64,000 nt of DNA. It comes from Labilithrix luteola (GTDB lineage: Bacteria; Myxococcota_A; Polyangia; Polyangiales; Polyangiaceae). Within the stretch, counting starts at the first letter, position 1, and every line of letters begins with the position of its first letter. Positions 48,330 through 57,488 of the stretch are shown here, one piece after another. The notes under the pieces are model-generated. The model saw nothing but the letters and a program-made list of their open reading frames with translations. It did not search any database and was not told where the DNA came from. Where the stretch lies: contig NZ_CP012333.1 in assembly GCF_001263205.1 (NCBI RefSeq), positions 11,203,501 through 11,267,500 of the forward strand, read 5' to 3'. A program made the translations under genes and the position numbers.

Positions 48330-51300
48330 ATGAAGTTCACAGACGTCTTCATCAAACGACCGGTCCTCGCGATCGTCGTCAACCTGATCATCATCGTCGC
48401 GGGCATCCAGGCGGTGCGTTCGCTGAACGTCCGCCAGTACCCCAAGCTCGAAAGCGCAACGGTCACCGTTCGCACGGCGTACGTCGGTGCGAGCGCGGAT
48501 CTCGTCCGCGGCTTCATCACAACGCCCGTCGAGCGCGCCATCGCCGCGGCCGACGGCATCGACTACATCGAATCGCAGAGCGTTCAGGGCCTCTCGACGA
48601 TCAACGTTCGTCTGAAGCTCAACTTCAACGCCGCCAACGCACTCGCCGACATCAGCGCGCGCGTGAATCAAGTGCGCGCCGATCTACCGCCCGAAGCGGA
48701 GGTGCCCTCGATCAACATCGAGCCCTCCGACGCGCAGATCGCGGCGATGTACCTCTCGTTCGGGTCGACGATCCTGGAGGACAACCAGGTCACCGACTAC
48801 CTGATTCGCGTCATCCAGCCGCGACTCACCGCGATCGAGGGCGTGCAACGCGCCGACATCCTCGGAGGCAGCGCCTTCGCGATTCGCGCGTGGCTCAAGC
48901 CGGAGCGCATGGCCGCTCTCGGTGTCACGCCCGCGCAGGTCCGCCAGGCTCTTGCCGCGAACAACTACCTCTCGGCCGTCGGCCAGACGAAGGGCGCCCT
49001 CGTCCAGGTCAACCTGAGCGCGGCCACCGACCTTCGCTCGGTCGGTGAGTTCAAGCAGCTCGTCGTCAAGCGCCAGGGCGACTCGCTCGTCCGCCTCTCC
49101 GACGTGGCCGACGTCGTGCTCGGCTCCGAGACGTACGATCAAGACGTGCGCATGAACGGCCAGCGCGCCGTCTTCATGGGCATCTGGGTTCTGCCGAACG
49201 CGAACTCGCTCGACGTCATCGGTCGCGTGAACCAGGAGGTCAAGCAGATCCAGAGCGAGATGCCCACCGGCATGCAGGTGGCCGTCGCCTTCGACTCGAC
49301 CGAGTACATCGACAACGCGATCCACGAAGTTGCGCACACGCTCATCGAGACGGTGCTCATCGTCGTCGTCGTCATCTTCTTGTTCCTCGGCTCGTTCCGC
49401 ACCGTGCTCGTGCCGCTCGTGGCAATCCCCGTGTCGCTCATCGGCGCGGTGTTCCTCATGCAGGTGCTCGGCTTCACGGTCAACCTGCTGACGCTCCTCG
49501 CCATCGTCCTCGCCGTCGGTCTCGTCGTCGACGACGCCATCGTCGTGGTCGAGAACGTCGAGCGCAACATCCGCGAGGGCAAGACGCCGTTCGAAGCGTC
49601 GATCGCAGGCGCGCGCGAGCTCGTCACGCCCCTCATCTCGATGACCATCACCTTGGCCGCGGTCTACGCACCGGTCGGCTTCCAGGGCGGTCTCACCGGC
49701 GCGCTCTTCCGCGAGTTCGCCTTCACGCTCGCCGGCGCTGTCTTCATCTCCGGTGTCGTCGCGCTCACGCTGTCGCCGATGATGGCGTCGCGTATGCTCA
49801 CCAGCCATCATGGCGGGTGGATGGCCACGAAGATCGATCAGACGTTCGAGGCCATCCGCAGCGCGTACGATCGTGCGCTCGCGGCCACGCTCCGCAACCG
49901 TCCGAAGGTCTACACGGTCTGGATCGCGCTCTCGATCGTCGTCGTGCCGCTCTACCTCTTCTCGCCGGGCGAGCTCGCCCCGAACGAAGACCAGGGCGGC
50001 GTCTTCGGCGCGCTCGATGTGCCCGCCAACGCCAGCCTCGAGCAGGTCACGGCTTACTCGGCGCAGGTCGGTGAGCAGTTCCAGTCCATCCCGGAGTTCG
50101 ACCACTCGTTCCAGATCACCTTCGCGAACAACGGCTTCGGCGGCATCAACGTCAAGCCGTGGAAGGACCGGAAGCGAGACATCTTCCAGATCCAGGAAGA
50201 GCTCAGCATGAAGACCATGGGCATCACCGGTGTCCGCGCACCGGTCTTCTTGCCCCCTGCTCTTCCGAGCCCGGGCTTCTTCCCCCTCGAGATCGTGATC
50301 GCCTCGACGGCGAGCCACGAGGAGATCCTCCGCTTCACCGACATGCTCGTCGAAGAGGCGATGAAGAGCGGCCAGTTCGCCTTCCCGCCCATCATCGACG
50401 TCCGCATCGACCAGGCGAAGACGGACATCGTGCTCGACCGAGACAAGGTCGCCTCGATGGGTCTGACGATGCAGCAGGTCGGCGCCGATCTCTCGGCGGC
50501 CCTCGGCGGTAACTTCGTCAACCGCTTCAACATCGAGGGACGCAGCTACAAGGTCATCCCGCAGATCGAACGCGCTTCGCGCCTCACGCCGGATCAGCTC
50601 TCGCAGATCCACGTCACGAGCGCGAACGGCCAGCTCATGCCCCTCAGCGCGATCGCCACGCTGAAGGACAGTGTCGAGCCGCGCACGTTGAACCGCTTCC
50701 AGCAGCTCAACGCCGTCAAGATGTCCGGCGTCGCCACCCAGGGGCTCGACGGCGCGCTCAAGGTCATCGAGAAGGCCGCGGCGGACAAGCTCCCGCCGGG
50801 GTACCGCGTCGACTACACGGGCGAGTCGCGTCAGCTTCGTCAGGAGGGCGGCAAGTTCCTCCCGGCGATGGGCCTCGCGGTTCTCCTCATCTTCCTGGTG
50901 CTCGCGGCGCAGTTCAACTCGTTCCGCGATCCGTTCGTCATCCTCGCCGGCTCCGTGCCGCTCGCGATGTTCGGCGCGCTCATCTTCACCTTCTTGAAGT
51001 TCGCCGGTCCGCCGGGCATGGACTTCGGGCTCACGAAGGGGTGGACGACCACGCTCAACATCTACTCTCAGGTCGGTCTGGTGACGCTCGTCGGCCTCGT
51101 GGCCAAGAACGGCATCCTCATCGTCGAGTTCGCCAATGCCGCGCAGGAGCAAGGCATGACGAAGCTCGAGGCCGTCCGCGCAGCCGCCAGCACGCGTCTC
51201 CGTCCGATCATGATGACGACGGTGGCAACGGTGGCCGGCCACTTCCCGCTTACCCTCGTCAGCGGTCCGGGCGCCGTCGCGCGTAACTCGATCGGCATCG

Positions 51301-51452
51301 TCCTCGTCGGAGGCATGGCAATCGGTACGCTCTTCACGCTGTTCGTCATCCCCTCCGTCTACGTGCTCATCGCCAAGGACCGCCGCCGCGTACCGGCGCA
51401 GTCCGAAGCGCCGGCACCGTACGCCGAGCCCGACGCGGTCGCCGCCGAGTAG
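48330..51452 (+). CDS. RND-type multidrug efflux permease (HAE-1 family)
   Basis: A 1040-residue protein starting at ATG 48330, 7 bp after the adaptor gene. Family landmarks: FIKRPVLAIVVNLIIIVAGI at the N-terminus, twelve membrane helices in two halves, GLVVDDAIVVVENVERNIRE with the proton-relay Asp pair in helix 4, and QVGLVTLVGLVAKNGILIVE in helix 10. It exports hydrophobic compounds using the proton gradient, in complex with the adaptor. It resembles MexK/MdtB-type pumps. The outer-membrane factor is missing from the operon. A good terminator follows at 51483. Confidence 0.96.
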   Translation: MKFTDVFIKRPVLAIVVNLIIIVAGIQAVRSLNVRQYPKLESATVTVRTAYVGASADLVRGFITTPVERAIAAADGIDYIESQSVQGLSTINVRLKLNFNAANALADISARVNQVRADLPPEAEVPSINIEPSDAQIAAMYLSFGSTILEDNQVTDYLIRVIQPRLTAIEGVQRADILGGSAFAIRAWLKPERMAALGVTPAQVRQALAANNYLSAVGQTKGALVQVNLSAATDLRSVGEFKQLVVKRQGDSLVRLSDVADVVLGSETYDQDVRMNGQRAVFMGIWVLPNANSLDVIGRVNQEVKQIQSEMPTGMQVAVAFDSTEYIDNAIHEVAHTLIETVLIVVVVIFLFLGSFRTVLVPLVAIPVSLIGAVFLMQVLGFTVNLLTLLAIVLAVGLVVDDAIVVVENVERNIREGKTPFEASIAGARELVTPLISMTITLAAVYAPVGFQGGLTGALFREFAFTLAGAVFISGVVALTLSPMMASRMLTSHHGGWMATKIDQTFEAIRSAYDRALAATLRNRPKVYTVWIALSIVVVPLYLFSPGELAPNEDQGGVFGALDVPANASLEQVTAYSAQVGEQFQSIPEFDHSFQITFANNGFGGINVKPWKDRKRDIFQIQEELSMKTMGITGVRAPVFLPPALPSPGFFPLEIVIASTASHEEILRFTDMLVEEAMKSGQFAFPPIIDVRIDQAKTDIVLDRDKVASMGLTMQQVGADLSAALGGNFVNRFNIEGRSYKVIPQIERASRLTPDQLSQIHVTSANGQLMPLSAIATLKDSVEPRTLNRFQQLNAVKMSGVATQGLDGALKVIEKAAADKLPPGYRVDYTGESRQLRQEGGKFLPAMGLAVLLIFLVLAAQFNSFRDPFVILAGSVPLAMFGALIFTFLKFAGPPGMDFGLTKGWTTTLNIYSQVGLVTLVGLVAKNGILIVEFANAAQEQGMTKLEAVRAAASTRLRPIMMTTVATVAGHFPLTLVSGPGAVARNSIGIVLVGGMAIGTLFTLFVIPSVYVLIAKDRRRVPAQSEAPAPYAEPDAVAAE

Positions 51453-51482
51453 TCGGCCGTCTCAAAACCCACGAAAGCGAGC

Positions 51483-51521
51483 GGCGCCGGTGGTCTCGAA
51501 CCATCGGCGCCGTCGTCTTTT
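51483..51521 (+). terminator. Rho-independent terminator of the RND operon
   Basis: GGCGCCGGTGGT (51483-51494) pairs with ACCATCGGCGCC (51500-51511) with one mismatch across a 5-base loop, followed by GTCGTCTTTT. It lies 31 bp after the permease stop and just before the second foldback element. Confidence 0.8.
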
Positions 51522-51534
51522 CATCGCCTAACGC

Positions 51535-51779
51535 CAATGCCGTTCGGATAGGCAGACAATTTTCACAGGAAGGTCGGAAGGACGGAAGCATTTATTATCG
51601 CCTCGCGTAACGCGCCAAACTTCGCTTGCTGGGGAATTGAATTGCGCCAATGCCGACGCGGTGCCGCGCGATTGGTCGGCTCTCCGCCAAAAAAACTTCC
51701 GCCCTTCCGCCCTTCTGTGAAAAATCTCAGGCCGGATTCATCGGTGTCAGACCGATGTCTGCTTATCCGAACGGCATTG
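51535..51779. mobile_element. 245-bp foldback (MITE-like) element, copy 2
   Basis: Begins CAATGCCGTTCGGATAGGCAGACA and ends with the reverse complement of that 24-mer with one mismatch. A nested inverted repeat follows on each side (TTTTCACAGGAAGGTCGGAAG against CTTCCGCCCTTCTGTGAAAAA). It aligns with the copy at 2089-2331 along its full length with scattered substitutions and small indels. The right arm also contains a small hairpin CATCGGT-GTCAG-ACCGATG. It is flanked by CGCCTAACGC (51525-51534) and CGGCTAGCGC (51780-51789), 8/10 identical. The right flank contains the stop codon of the minus-strand gene 51783-53600. Confidence 0.75.
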
Positions 51780-51782
51780 CGG

Positions 51783-53600
51783 CTAGCGCACTGGAATCGG
51801 GGAGACGTCGTTCACTGGACGGCTGCCCGCTCCACCTGCGTACCCGTAGCTGGCGTCTTTGCCGATGCCCCAGACGGTGAGCGAGAAGGGGCCGTCGCTC
51901 GAAGCTTCGTGACGGCCATAGCCGCATTTGCCGGCCGGGAAGGACTGCTCGACAGCCCCTTTCGTGAGGCCGACGAAGGCATATTCGTATTCCCCTTTCG
52001 CGCCGAGCGGATTGAAGTTCGTGAGCTCGCCTGCGCAGTCGAGCGTGACCGGACGGAACCCGTCGGCCGTCTTGCGGCGCACGACCACGAGGGTGGTGTT
52101 CGGAAACGTGTAATCCGCAAAGAAGACGTACCGCGAGAGGAATTGGTCCGACGGCACGACATTCACGAAGTCGGGATCGCCGGGAACGATGCCGGGCGTA
52201 GGACTTCCTCCGCCAAAGTTCGCGCCTGTCATCTGGACGCCGGCGTAGAACGGGTGCTTCGAGTCCTGGCTCTTCACCACCGCGCGCTCGTCGGTCATGA
52301 ACACGACGACCTGGCCGGCCGACAGCGAGTCGGGCGCGCCCGGCGGACGTGCCGGATCGTAGGTCAACACGGTGCCGTCGGCGGCTCCGACGAAGAGCCA
52401 CGGAACGTTCTCTCGCGGAGCGGACGTCAGCGATTGGACGCGCGGCTCGTAGGGCACGAGCGCATATTCCGTCCCCCACTGGGAGAGCGCCGGGATCTGC
52501 TGTTGGGTGAGATCACACCAGCCATAGTCGTTCGGAAATTCGATACACGTCGATCCACCAAAGACGCCCACGGGCTTGTTCGACGAAATCGGACTCCCGC
52601 TGAGCATGGCGAGCTGTGAGATCTGCAGGACTTGTCCGCGCGAGAGCGTCCACGTTTGAGGAACTCCGCCGCCGGCGGGCGCCACATCGGTGCCTTGAAG
52701 CACGGAGTCGACCGGACGCATCGAGACCTCCGTCCCGTCTTCGTTCGCGACGATCTGCAGCGTGCGCCAGTCAGCCAGGGGATTGGTATTGATTCCGACA
52801 CGCCCGGTTTGGACGGCGATGTAGTTGGTGTCCCAGGAAGAGACCGGCAAGAGCAACGTCGCCGTCGGGTAGTAGCTCTCCGCACCGCCGTACGGAAATA
52901 TCGAATACGCGGAGATGGGCGCATCCGTTTCGAGGTGAAACGCTCGCGTCTTGCTCGTCCCGTGTCGAATAGGGTCGATCGACAGCGCCGGCTTGATTCC
53001 CGAAGGGCAAAGCGGAATGGTCGGGTCCGACGGATTGTCGAGCTGAGAGAGAAAGACGAGAGCCACCTCGCCCACCGGAATTGGGCCGTTGAGAGGGGTA
53101 TAGACCGGACGTCCATTTTTCAGTGCCGCCGTGTAGACCGAGCCTGACACGTCGAGCGGCTCGCTGCCGATCTCGGCCTTCAGGGTCACCGGCCGATCCC
53201 ATGTATTGGCCAGCATCGCCGCGAAGCAACCACCGGCTCCGTTGCCGATGTCCTCGGCGGGCAAGGTCCAGAAAGAGCATCCCACCGAGCCCTTGGAGAG
53301 CGCGGCGGACTCGCATGCATCGACGCATCCGTCGACGCCACAACCTTGCTCCGGTCCGCACTCGGCGACGACCTTGTCGCCTTCGGCTCCGCACGTCTGG
53401 ATGACCTTCTTGAGATCGGCCGAGCAGCGATATCCGCACGGCGACGTGGCGACGTCGGGAGCGCCCGCTTCCTGGAACGAGGCCGGCGCGTCGGGTCCGA
53501 ACGAATCACGTTCGGTAGAGCACGCGGCGCCGAGCGACGTGGCGATTCCAGCACTCGCAAGAATCACGAACGTGTTTGCCAAGCCGAGACGGGAATGCAT
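51783..53600 (-). CDS. IgGFc-binding-like surface lipoprotein (cassette C)
   Basis: A 605-residue protein; start ATG 53598-53600, chosen for the signal peptide and lipobox GAAC (C27). A short Cys-rich module (CGYRCSADLKKVIQTCG, then CGVDGCVDACE) precedes the IgGFc-binding-like domain: PISAYSIFPYGGAES, TATLLLPVSSWDTNYIAVQT, LQIVANEDGTEVSMRPVDS, SNKPVGVFGGSTCIEFPNDY. It is the counterpart of 16899-18728 with the same domain order and a nearly equal length. It is the last gene of cassette C. Its stop codon lies 3 bp from the foldback element. Ligand unknown. Confidence 0.87.
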   Translation of the reverse strand: MHSRLGLANTFVILASAGIATSLGAACSTERDSFGPDAPASFQEAGAPDVATSPCGYRCSADLKKVIQTCGAEGDKVVAECGPEQGCGVDGCVDACESAALSKGSVGCSFWTLPAEDIGNGAGGCFAAMLANTWDRPVTLKAEIGSEPLDVSGSVYTAALKNGRPVYTPLNGPIPVGEVALVFLSQLDNPSDPTIPLCPSGIKPALSIDPIRHGTSKTRAFHLETDAPISAYSIFPYGGAESYYPTATLLLPVSSWDTNYIAVQTGRVGINTNPLADWRTLQIVANEDGTEVSMRPVDSVLQGTDVAPAGGGVPQTWTLSRGQVLQISQLAMLSGSPISSNKPVGVFGGSTCIEFPNDYGWCDLTQQQIPALSQWGTEYALVPYEPRVQSLTSAPRENVPWLFVGAADGTVLTYDPARPPGAPDSLSAGQVVVFMTDERAVVKSQDSKHPFYAGVQMTGANFGGGSPTPGIVPGDPDFVNVVPSDQFLSRYVFFADYTFPNTTLVVVRRKTADGFRPVTLDCAGELTNFNPLGAKGEYEYAFVGLTKGAVEQSFPAGKCGYGRHEASSDGPFSLTVWGIGKDASYGYAGGAGSRPVNDVSPIPVR

Positions 53601-53610
53601 GTCGAGCCTC

Positions 53611-55050
53611 TCAGAACGTGATCTTCGTGGGAGTCGCGTGAGCGACGTAGTCCGGCCCGCTTCCGAGCTCGCCCCAGGCGTTGCTCCCCCAGCACTCCAC
53701 GGTGCCCCCCTGCACCAGCGCGCAATAGCTGCTCTGGCTCGCGGCAAGGTGGACGACGTGCTCGTGAACCTCGGTCGCCGGAGCGAAGAACGCCGACGAT
53801 GCGCCGACGTTCGGGGTGCCGAGCGAACCATTGACGTTGTCGCCACAACACTGGACTTGGCCATCGCTCATGCGCACGCAGGTGGTGTCGTCGCCGACGG
53901 CAATCTGCTGAGGCCACTCGATCGAATCGATGGGCGCACGCTTCGCCAGGGCTTCGTTGTCGGGCATTCCCGTGCAGAGCGCGCCACCAAAGGTGCGGCC
54001 CCAACAGAACACTTCGCCGTTCGCGATTGCGCAAGCGTGTGCGTACGGGACCTCCACCGGCCGCGGGTGATTGGGCACAGTGCGCTGGCGGAAGAGAATG
54101 GGTGAAGCGGCAAAGCTCGTCACGTTCGACAGCTCGTCGATCGGCTTCGGAACGGACTCCGGGCTCCGCGACGAGAGACGGCCCGAAAGGAATCCGAGGT
54201 CCCCTGCGACTGCGCCCCACACGAACACGCCTCCGGACTTGCCGAGGGCGAACATGGTGTTCGAGCTGCCAAAGGTCCGCGTGTAGCCGCTCGCATCGAG
54301 CTCGGCTGGGCCGGGTCCGACGATGATCCCCTCGTCGACGCCCGTGCGAACGAGCTTGCGTGACTGCGTGTCGCCCCAGCAGACGAGCGCCCCGGTCGTC
54401 AGCAGAGCGCACACGTTTCCGTGGCCGACGTCGACGCGTGACGCCGTGGCGCCGCCCAGCTCCACCTGCGCCGGAGTGGGATGCGGATCGAAGTCGGCAA
54501 CCGCCGGATCGACGGCGAGGCCGAGCGTGCCGGCGAGGTTCGCTCCCCAACAAGCGATCGAACCGTCGTCGAGCAAGGCGCACGTCACGTCGCCCGCGGC
54601 GGACAGTTGAGCCACGTTGGTGAGTCCAACGACAGCGGGCATCGCGCCGGCATCGGGCGAAGGCCCACCGGACTCGCCACGACCAAGCTGCCCGAACATG
54701 TCCGCTCCCCAGCAGCGCACGGTGGCATCGCTCAGCCGCGCGCAGAAGTGATGATCGCCGGCGACCAGCTCGACCGCGCACGGACTCGCGGTCCCCGCGG
54801 TGCACGTCACCGGCTCCGCGGCACCGTCGAAGGGCGCGCGCGCATCGACGGCAGGCTTCGCATCCGAGCTCGCTTCGGGCGCCGGTCCGGCGTCGGAGAC
54901 GACATCGGTCCCCTCCGACGTCGCATCTTCGGCATAGGTCGTCGGACGCTCGTCGTCGCCTGCGCACGCAGCCATACCGAGCACCATCGGGATCGCTGCC
55001 GTCGACGAAGTCACGATGCCGAACAGGATGGTCTGGACCCGTACTTTCAT
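53611..55050 (-). CDS. RCC1-repeat surface lipoprotein (cassette C)
   Basis: A 479-residue protein; start ATG 55048-55050. Signal peptide and lipobox MAAC (C29), then an Asp/Ala/Pro linker to about residue 85. RCC1-type blades follow: DATVRCWGADMFGQLGRGES, CALLDDGSIACWGANLAGTL, CALLTTGALVCWGDTQSRKL, CVRMSDGQVQCCGDNVNGSL and CALVQGGTVECWGSNAWGEL. They predict a disulfide-supported propeller on the surface. It resembles the lone RCC1 gene at 8805-10097 next to cassette A. Cassette B lacks this member. Gaps of 7 and 10 bp to its neighbours put it in the same transcript. Confidence 0.86.
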   Translation of the reverse strand: MKVRVQTILFGIVTSSTAAIPMVLGMAACAGDDERPTTYAEDATSEGTDVVSDAGPAPEASSDAKPAVDARAPFDGAAEPVTCTAGTASPCAVELVAGDHHFCARLSDATVRCWGADMFGQLGRGESGGPSPDAGAMPAVVGLTNVAQLSAAGDVTCALLDDGSIACWGANLAGTLGLAVDPAVADFDPHPTPAQVELGGATASRVDVGHGNVCALLTTGALVCWGDTQSRKLVRTGVDEGIIVGPGPAELDASGYTRTFGSSNTMFALGKSGGVFVWGAVAGDLGFLSGRLSSRSPESVPKPIDELSNVTSFAASPILFRQRTVPNHPRPVEVPYAHACAIANGEVFCWGRTFGGALCTGMPDNEALAKRAPIDSIEWPQQIAVGDDTTCVRMSDGQVQCCGDNVNGSLGTPNVGASSAFFAPATEVHEHVVHLAASQSSYCALVQGGTVECWGSNAWGELGSGPDYVAHATPTKITF

Positions 55051-55057
55051 CGCTCGC

Positions 55058-56260
55058 TCACTTCTGCTTCGAAGGGTCGTGATGGAGAGCGACGTTGTCG
55101 CCAACGACCCAAAAGTCGCTCGACGACATGGCCCAGACATCGAAGAACGGGGAGACGACGGGGTACTTCGTCACCGACAGTGCAGCGGTCACCCATTCGG
55201 TGCCCGTCCAGTGGCGAATCTGCCCCATCTCTCCGAAGGTCCAGAGGTCGTTGGGCGCGAACGCCGCGATCGCATACGTGAACAGTGATTCGAGCAGGCC
55301 GTCGTGTTCCACGCGGAAGTCGTAGGTCTGCCCGCCGTTCGAGCTGGTCCCGAAGGTGATGAGTCCGTCCTCCTGCGACGGTGTTCGGCCTTGGAGAACG
55401 ACGGACGTATTCGAAATGACCGCTCCGCGACCGAGGCGACCGAAGTTCCAGGGAATCGCGGGCTCGTCGCCGTCCGGCGGCGCCATGATCGGCTCGAACT
55501 CGACGGCGCCCGGCGGCCTCCGGAACACGTTCGAAATGCGAGCGAAGAGCTTCGGGTCGTCTTTGCTACCGATCAGCCAGATCCCCGTCTCCGCATTTCC
55601 AAAGAGGTATTCGAAGTCGATGTCCACCGCGGGCGTCACGTCTTGCCACGACGGCTCGCTCGACGCGTCGGCTTTTGCATAGTGGAGAACGTGCGACGGC
55701 AACCTGGCGCCGGCGGGACTCGTGACGGTTGCCCAAACGTCCGACGCGCCCATTCCCCAAATCACGCTCACGTCCCCCATCGGAATGGGCGTCGGCGCGA
55801 AGGTCAGCGAGGCAGGACTCGCCCCCGTCCCGTGGAAGAGCGTGTTCTCGCCCCCCACCCAGAGATCGGTCGGGCTGCTCCCCCAGATCGCGGTGAGGCG
55901 ACCGAGCGACGTGGCGTGCACGTTCCATACGCCTTGCTCTCGGCGAAGAACGGCGCCCTGATCACTGACCGCCCAAACCACGCCCTTGCCGTCGCCCCAG
56001 ACCGCACGAAGCGTCTGGTTTTTCGGCAATACGGTATGGCAGAAGCCGTCGTCCGAGCACTCGCGCGGCACGGCGTCGGCATCCGCGCCAGCGTCGCCCG
56101 CGTCTTCGCCGGGCCGAGCTCCACCCTCGGGCACCGGCGACGAGCCTCCGTCGTTCTCGGGATTCGTCACCGCGCCGTCGTCGGTCGTTGCGCAGGCGAT
56201 GGCCAGATGAGCGGCAAGCGTCGCGGCACACGTGGCGACGATTCGAACAACGAGCTTCAC
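55058..56260 (-). CDS. Beta-propeller lipoprotein with DVWxxG repeats, second copy in cassette C
   Basis: A 400-residue protein. The start is GTG 56258-56260, supported by GGGAGG 7 bases upstream, by a signal peptide with lipobox IAC (C23) and by a GTGA overlap with the upstream gene's stop. After an acidic linker, blades are marked by TLRAVWGDGKGVVWAVSDQG, LTAIWGSSPTDLWVGGENTL, VSVIWGMGASDVWATVTSP and FFDVWAMSSSDFWVVGDNVA. It is a paralogue of its upstream neighbour and of 15778-16902, probably by tandem duplication. Function unknown, surface location inferred. Confidence 0.84.
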   Translation of the reverse strand: MKLVVRIVATCAATLAAHLAIACATTDDGAVTNPENDGGSSPVPEGGARPGEDAGDAGADADAVPRECSDDGFCHTVLPKNQTLRAVWGDGKGVVWAVSDQGAVLRREQGVWNVHATSLGRLTAIWGSSPTDLWVGGENTLFHGTGASPASLTFAPTPIPMGDVSVIWGMGASDVWATVTSPAGARLPSHVLHYAKADASSEPSWQDVTPAVDIDFEYLFGNAETGIWLIGSKDDPKLFARISNVFRRPPGAVEFEPIMAPPDGDEPAIPWNFGRLGRGAVISNTSVVLQGRTPSQEDGLITFGTSSNGGQTYDFRVEHDGLLESLFTYAIAAFAPNDLWTFGEMGQIRHWTGTEWVTAALSVTKYPVVSPFFDVWAMSSSDFWVVGDNVALHHDPSKQK

Positions 56261-57488
56261 GGCGAACCTCCCGCATCGACCAACACGCCGCCGGTGTAAT
56301 GGAGCACCAAGCCGCCTCCCACGATCCAGACGTCGTCGTGCGCGCTGCCCCAGACGCCGCGCAAGTCCGGCTTCGCCCCCGCGGGAACGCCGCGAGCGTC
56401 TTGCTCCAAGTGTTGCCGTCGTAGTGGAGAATCGTTCCCTGATCGCCCACCGCCCAGACGTCGTTCGAGGCGGCGCCCCAGATGGCATTCAGGCGCTGGT
56501 GAGTCGGCGACGGCACGACTTGCCACTCGTCCGCGCTGGCATTCGTGACGTGACGAATCGTCCCGATGTCGCCCACCGCCCAGACGTCGTTCGGCTTACT
56601 TCCCCAGACGGCGCGGAGGGTGACGGCGGCGCGCGTGTCGACTTCGGCCCACGTCATTGCCGCACTGCCGGGCGCCTTCGTACCGTGAAGCGAATACGAT
56701 CGTTGCCAATCGACGAAGAGCGAATTGTCCGCCACCAGCCAGATGTCGTCGGCGCTCGCACTCCACGAGCCGAGCAACATCGGTTCGCCGGGGATCCCGC
56801 GCAGCTCGAGCCCTCCGTCGTCCGTCACCTTCTTGACCAGCGTATTGGCCACGATGACGGCCCCGACCTCCTCGTCGAATACGTGGAACGGCCATCCGCC
56901 GATGCGTACGCCGTCCGCCGATGCCCCCCACATCGTGAAGACAGGCGCATCGGCCCCTTCCTCGATGGGCGTGGGGACGTGCGTCCACGCCGTCGACGCT
57001 CCCGTGAAGCCGCCGGCGTGGAAGATCGTGTCGGTGGCGCTGGCAATCCAGACGTCGTTGGCTCCACTCCCCCAAACCGCATTGAACGTGTTCGTGCGTT
57101 TCGTCGGCGTCGTCACCCAAGACGCGCCGTCCCAGTGGAGCACCGCGCCGTTGGAACCCACCGCCCAAACGTCGTTCTTCCCCGATCCCCACACCGCCGT
57201 CAGCGCAGTGAAGGCCGAGACGTCGGCAGGAACGGGACACCACGGCGCCACGTCACACCCGACGCCGGGCGCACATGACTCGTCGGCGGCGTCGCACCCC
57301 GCGTCGGCGCCTCCCTCCGCATCGCTCGCATCGACCGTGGGGGCCGGACCGAGCGTGACGTCCGACGAGGCATCGCTTTCCGAGTTCGTCGCGTCGGATT
57401 CCGCGCAACTCGGGAGCGAGGCGAGCCCCGTCGAGACGACGACAAGGGCCGAAACGGAGAACCATACTCTCGTGCGAGGGAAGATCAC
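56257..57488 (-). pseudogene. Beta-propeller lipoprotein, first copy in cassette C, with a one-base frameshift
   Basis: Starts at GTG 57486-57488 (GTGA overlap with the Cys-rich gene) with a signal peptide and lipobox LPSC (C28). Blades are clear: LTAVWGSGKNDVWAVGSNGA, FNAVWGSGANDVWIASATDT, LRAVWGSKPNDVWAVGDIGT and LNAIWGAASNDVWAVGDQGT. After NTWSKTLAAFP the frame breaks at a run of five G (C 56376-56380 on the given strand). The expected last blade continues in another frame as DLRGVWGSAHDDVWIVGGGL and ends at TGA 56257-56259, exactly overlapping the next gene's GTG. One extra G would restore it. Left as is, the protein runs on to 55962 with an unrelated tail. Causes could be mutation, phase variation, slippage or sequencing error. 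Confidence 0.8.

Noticed and set aside
46430..48559. Long minus-strand open frame spanning the gap before the efflux genes
   Set aside because: It overlaps three real features (barrel protein, array, adaptor) in antisense; the protein-like look is due to GC bias.
48684..51242. Very long open frame on the minus strand (over 850 codons)
   Set aside because: It is the antisense shadow of the RND permease gene; composition is Glu/Arg/Asp/His-rich and has no domain, while the plus strand encodes a clear transporter.
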